Below, in pieces: positions 5,954-6,782 of a stretch of 6,782 nt of DNA. The notes beneath the pieces were generated by a model, which was not told where the DNA came from, did no database searches, and was given only the letters and a program-made list of their open reading frames with translations. The position numbers and the translations under genes are program-made. The DNA lies in assembly GCA_964579325.1 (NCBI GenBank), contig CAZOHN010000195.1:1-6782 (forward strand), given 5' to 3'. Positions within the stretch are counted from its first letter, which is position 1; each line of letters opens with the position of its first letter. Origin of the DNA: CAZOHN01 sp964579325. GTDB lineage: Bacteria; Pseudomonadota; Alphaproteobacteria; Rhodobacterales; Rhodobacteraceae.

Positions 5954-6634
5954 TCAGGTGCAGATGCCCGCGACCTCGGCGCCCGCCCAGGGCAGCGCCA
6001 GCGATTGCGCAAGCGGCAGGTCAAGGCGCGACAGGGGAAAGACCTCCGACAGCATGGCGTGGAGCCGCGCGGTGCGGGCGCCCTCGGGGTCGAGCGCGCG
6101 GCAGCAGACGTATTCCTCGACCAGCGCGCCCTGCTGCTCGTAGCCGAGGTCGAGGAAGCGGGCCTCGGTGTCGGGGTCGAACAGGTAGGGATCGTCGGTG
6201 CGGACATGTTCGGCCGCCGCTTTCAGCGGGTGGTAGCCGGTGAGCGCGCGGTTCTGCCACTGCCAGACATGGGTGAGTTCGTGCGCGAGCAGCATGGCGC
6301 GGGCGAGGGGCAGCGTCTCGGGGTAGCCGGCGATGAGGTCGGGGCCGTGCAGGCGGCGTTGCAGGCGGATCTGGTGGAAGAGCGTGATGCCGGGCGGGCG
6401 GCCGCGGATGGTGGGGCCGGGCGCGGGCGGGAAGATGCGGTCCTGGCAGGTGACGCGGGGGCGGACGGGGTAGGTGCGGGCCGGGACGAAGGGGATCCCG
6501 GCGGCGATGCGGACGGTCGAGGTATCGAGCGACGGGCCGTGGAGCCGCGCGGCGAAGTCGGCCTCGGCGGGGGCGAGGGGGCGACCGCAGGCGGCGAGGC
6601 CCAGGGCGAGAAGGAGGGGGGCGAGGGCGCGCAT
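5954..6634 (-). CDS. Lipoprotein with HELTH zinc-metallopeptidase motif
   Basis: A 226-residue protein. MRALAPLLLALGLAAC is a lipoprotein signal peptide with lipobox Leu-Ala-Ala-Cys16, so the mature protein should be lipid-anchored in the periplasm or outer membrane. LLAHELTHVWQWQ at residues 115-127 contains the HExxH zinc site (118-122), and the glutamates of ALVEEYVCC (173/174) could supply the third ligand in gluzincin fashion. The HELTHVWQ context recalls DUF4157-type peptidase-like domains, but the rest is not recognised and no substrate can be named. Cys177-Cys178 adjacent to the putative third ligand is unusual. ATG 6634 is supported by the signal peptide, yet upstream there is only a C-rich tract and no SD. 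The stop is TGA at 5956-5954. Confidence 0.82.
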   Translation of the reverse strand: MRALAPLLLALGLAACGRPLAPAEADFAARLHGPSLDTSTVRIAAGIPFVPARTYPVRPRVTCQDRIFPPAPGPTIRGRPPGITLFHQIRLQRRLHGPDLIAGYPETLPLARAMLLAHELTHVWQWQNRALTGYHPLKAAAEHVRTDDPYLFDPDTEARFLDLGYEQQGALVEEYVCCRALDPEGARTARLHAMLSEVFPLSRLDLPLAQSLALPWAGAEVAGICT

Positions 6635-6782
6635 GGGGGGAGGATGGGGCGGCCGGGCGGGCGTGGCAAGATGCGGCGTGCTGTCGAAACGTCAGCGGGG
6701 GTGCGGGCGGTGTGCGGGTATCCGGGCGCGTGGCGCCGAGGGTGGGACAGAAGGGGGCGGGAGCCGGGGCGCGATGGGGTTG

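Overview
The window looks like a chromosomal segment from a high-GC alphaproteobacterium, most probably a member of the Rhodobacterales (Paracoccaceae/Roseobacteraceae). The evidence is GC-rich codon use, a short RNase E/G overlapping yacG, a Hint-domain protein of the type common in that order, and a DUF1194 protein with a VPLPA-type C-terminal sorting signal. The assignment rests on family knowledge and was not tested by a search.

Plus strand, 1-425: the 3' end of a ribonuclease E/G gene overlaps a complete yacG (DNA gyrase inhibitor / zinc-binding protein) by four bases. Minus strand, 549-1628: a DUF3291 protein (dimeric alpha-beta barrel type) and a small five-helix DUF606/YdcZ-type membrane protein that starts at TTG behind a strong Shine-Dalgarno. 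The 340-base gap at 1629-1968 holds an AT-rich dyad, a second inverted repeat, an FNR-like box and a perfect 12-bp hairpin that contains the ribosome-binding site of the next gene. That gene (1969-2415, plus) encodes a secreted class I c-type cytochrome. After a 375-base stretch with no recognisable gene comes a Hint (Hedgehog/intein-like) protein at 2791-3849 (plus), in DNA of lower GC than its flanks.

Minus strand, 4098-6634: three exported proteins in a row. In transcription order they are a lipoprotein with an HELTH zinc-peptidase motif, a DUF1194 (von Willebrand A-like) protein with a signal peptide and PIPLPA sorting tail followed by a convincing Rho-independent terminator, and a secreted protein that joins an SH3b-like domain to an MliC-like (lysozyme inhibitor) domain. 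The gaps and the terminator suggest separate transcription units rather than one operon.

No rRNA, tRNA, CRISPR array, complete insertion sequence or phage module is visible. Most of the window is ordinary accessory chromosome. The points most worth a second look are the FNR box plus SD-containing hairpin before the cytochrome gene, the RNase/YacG junction, and the poorly characterised envelope proteins.
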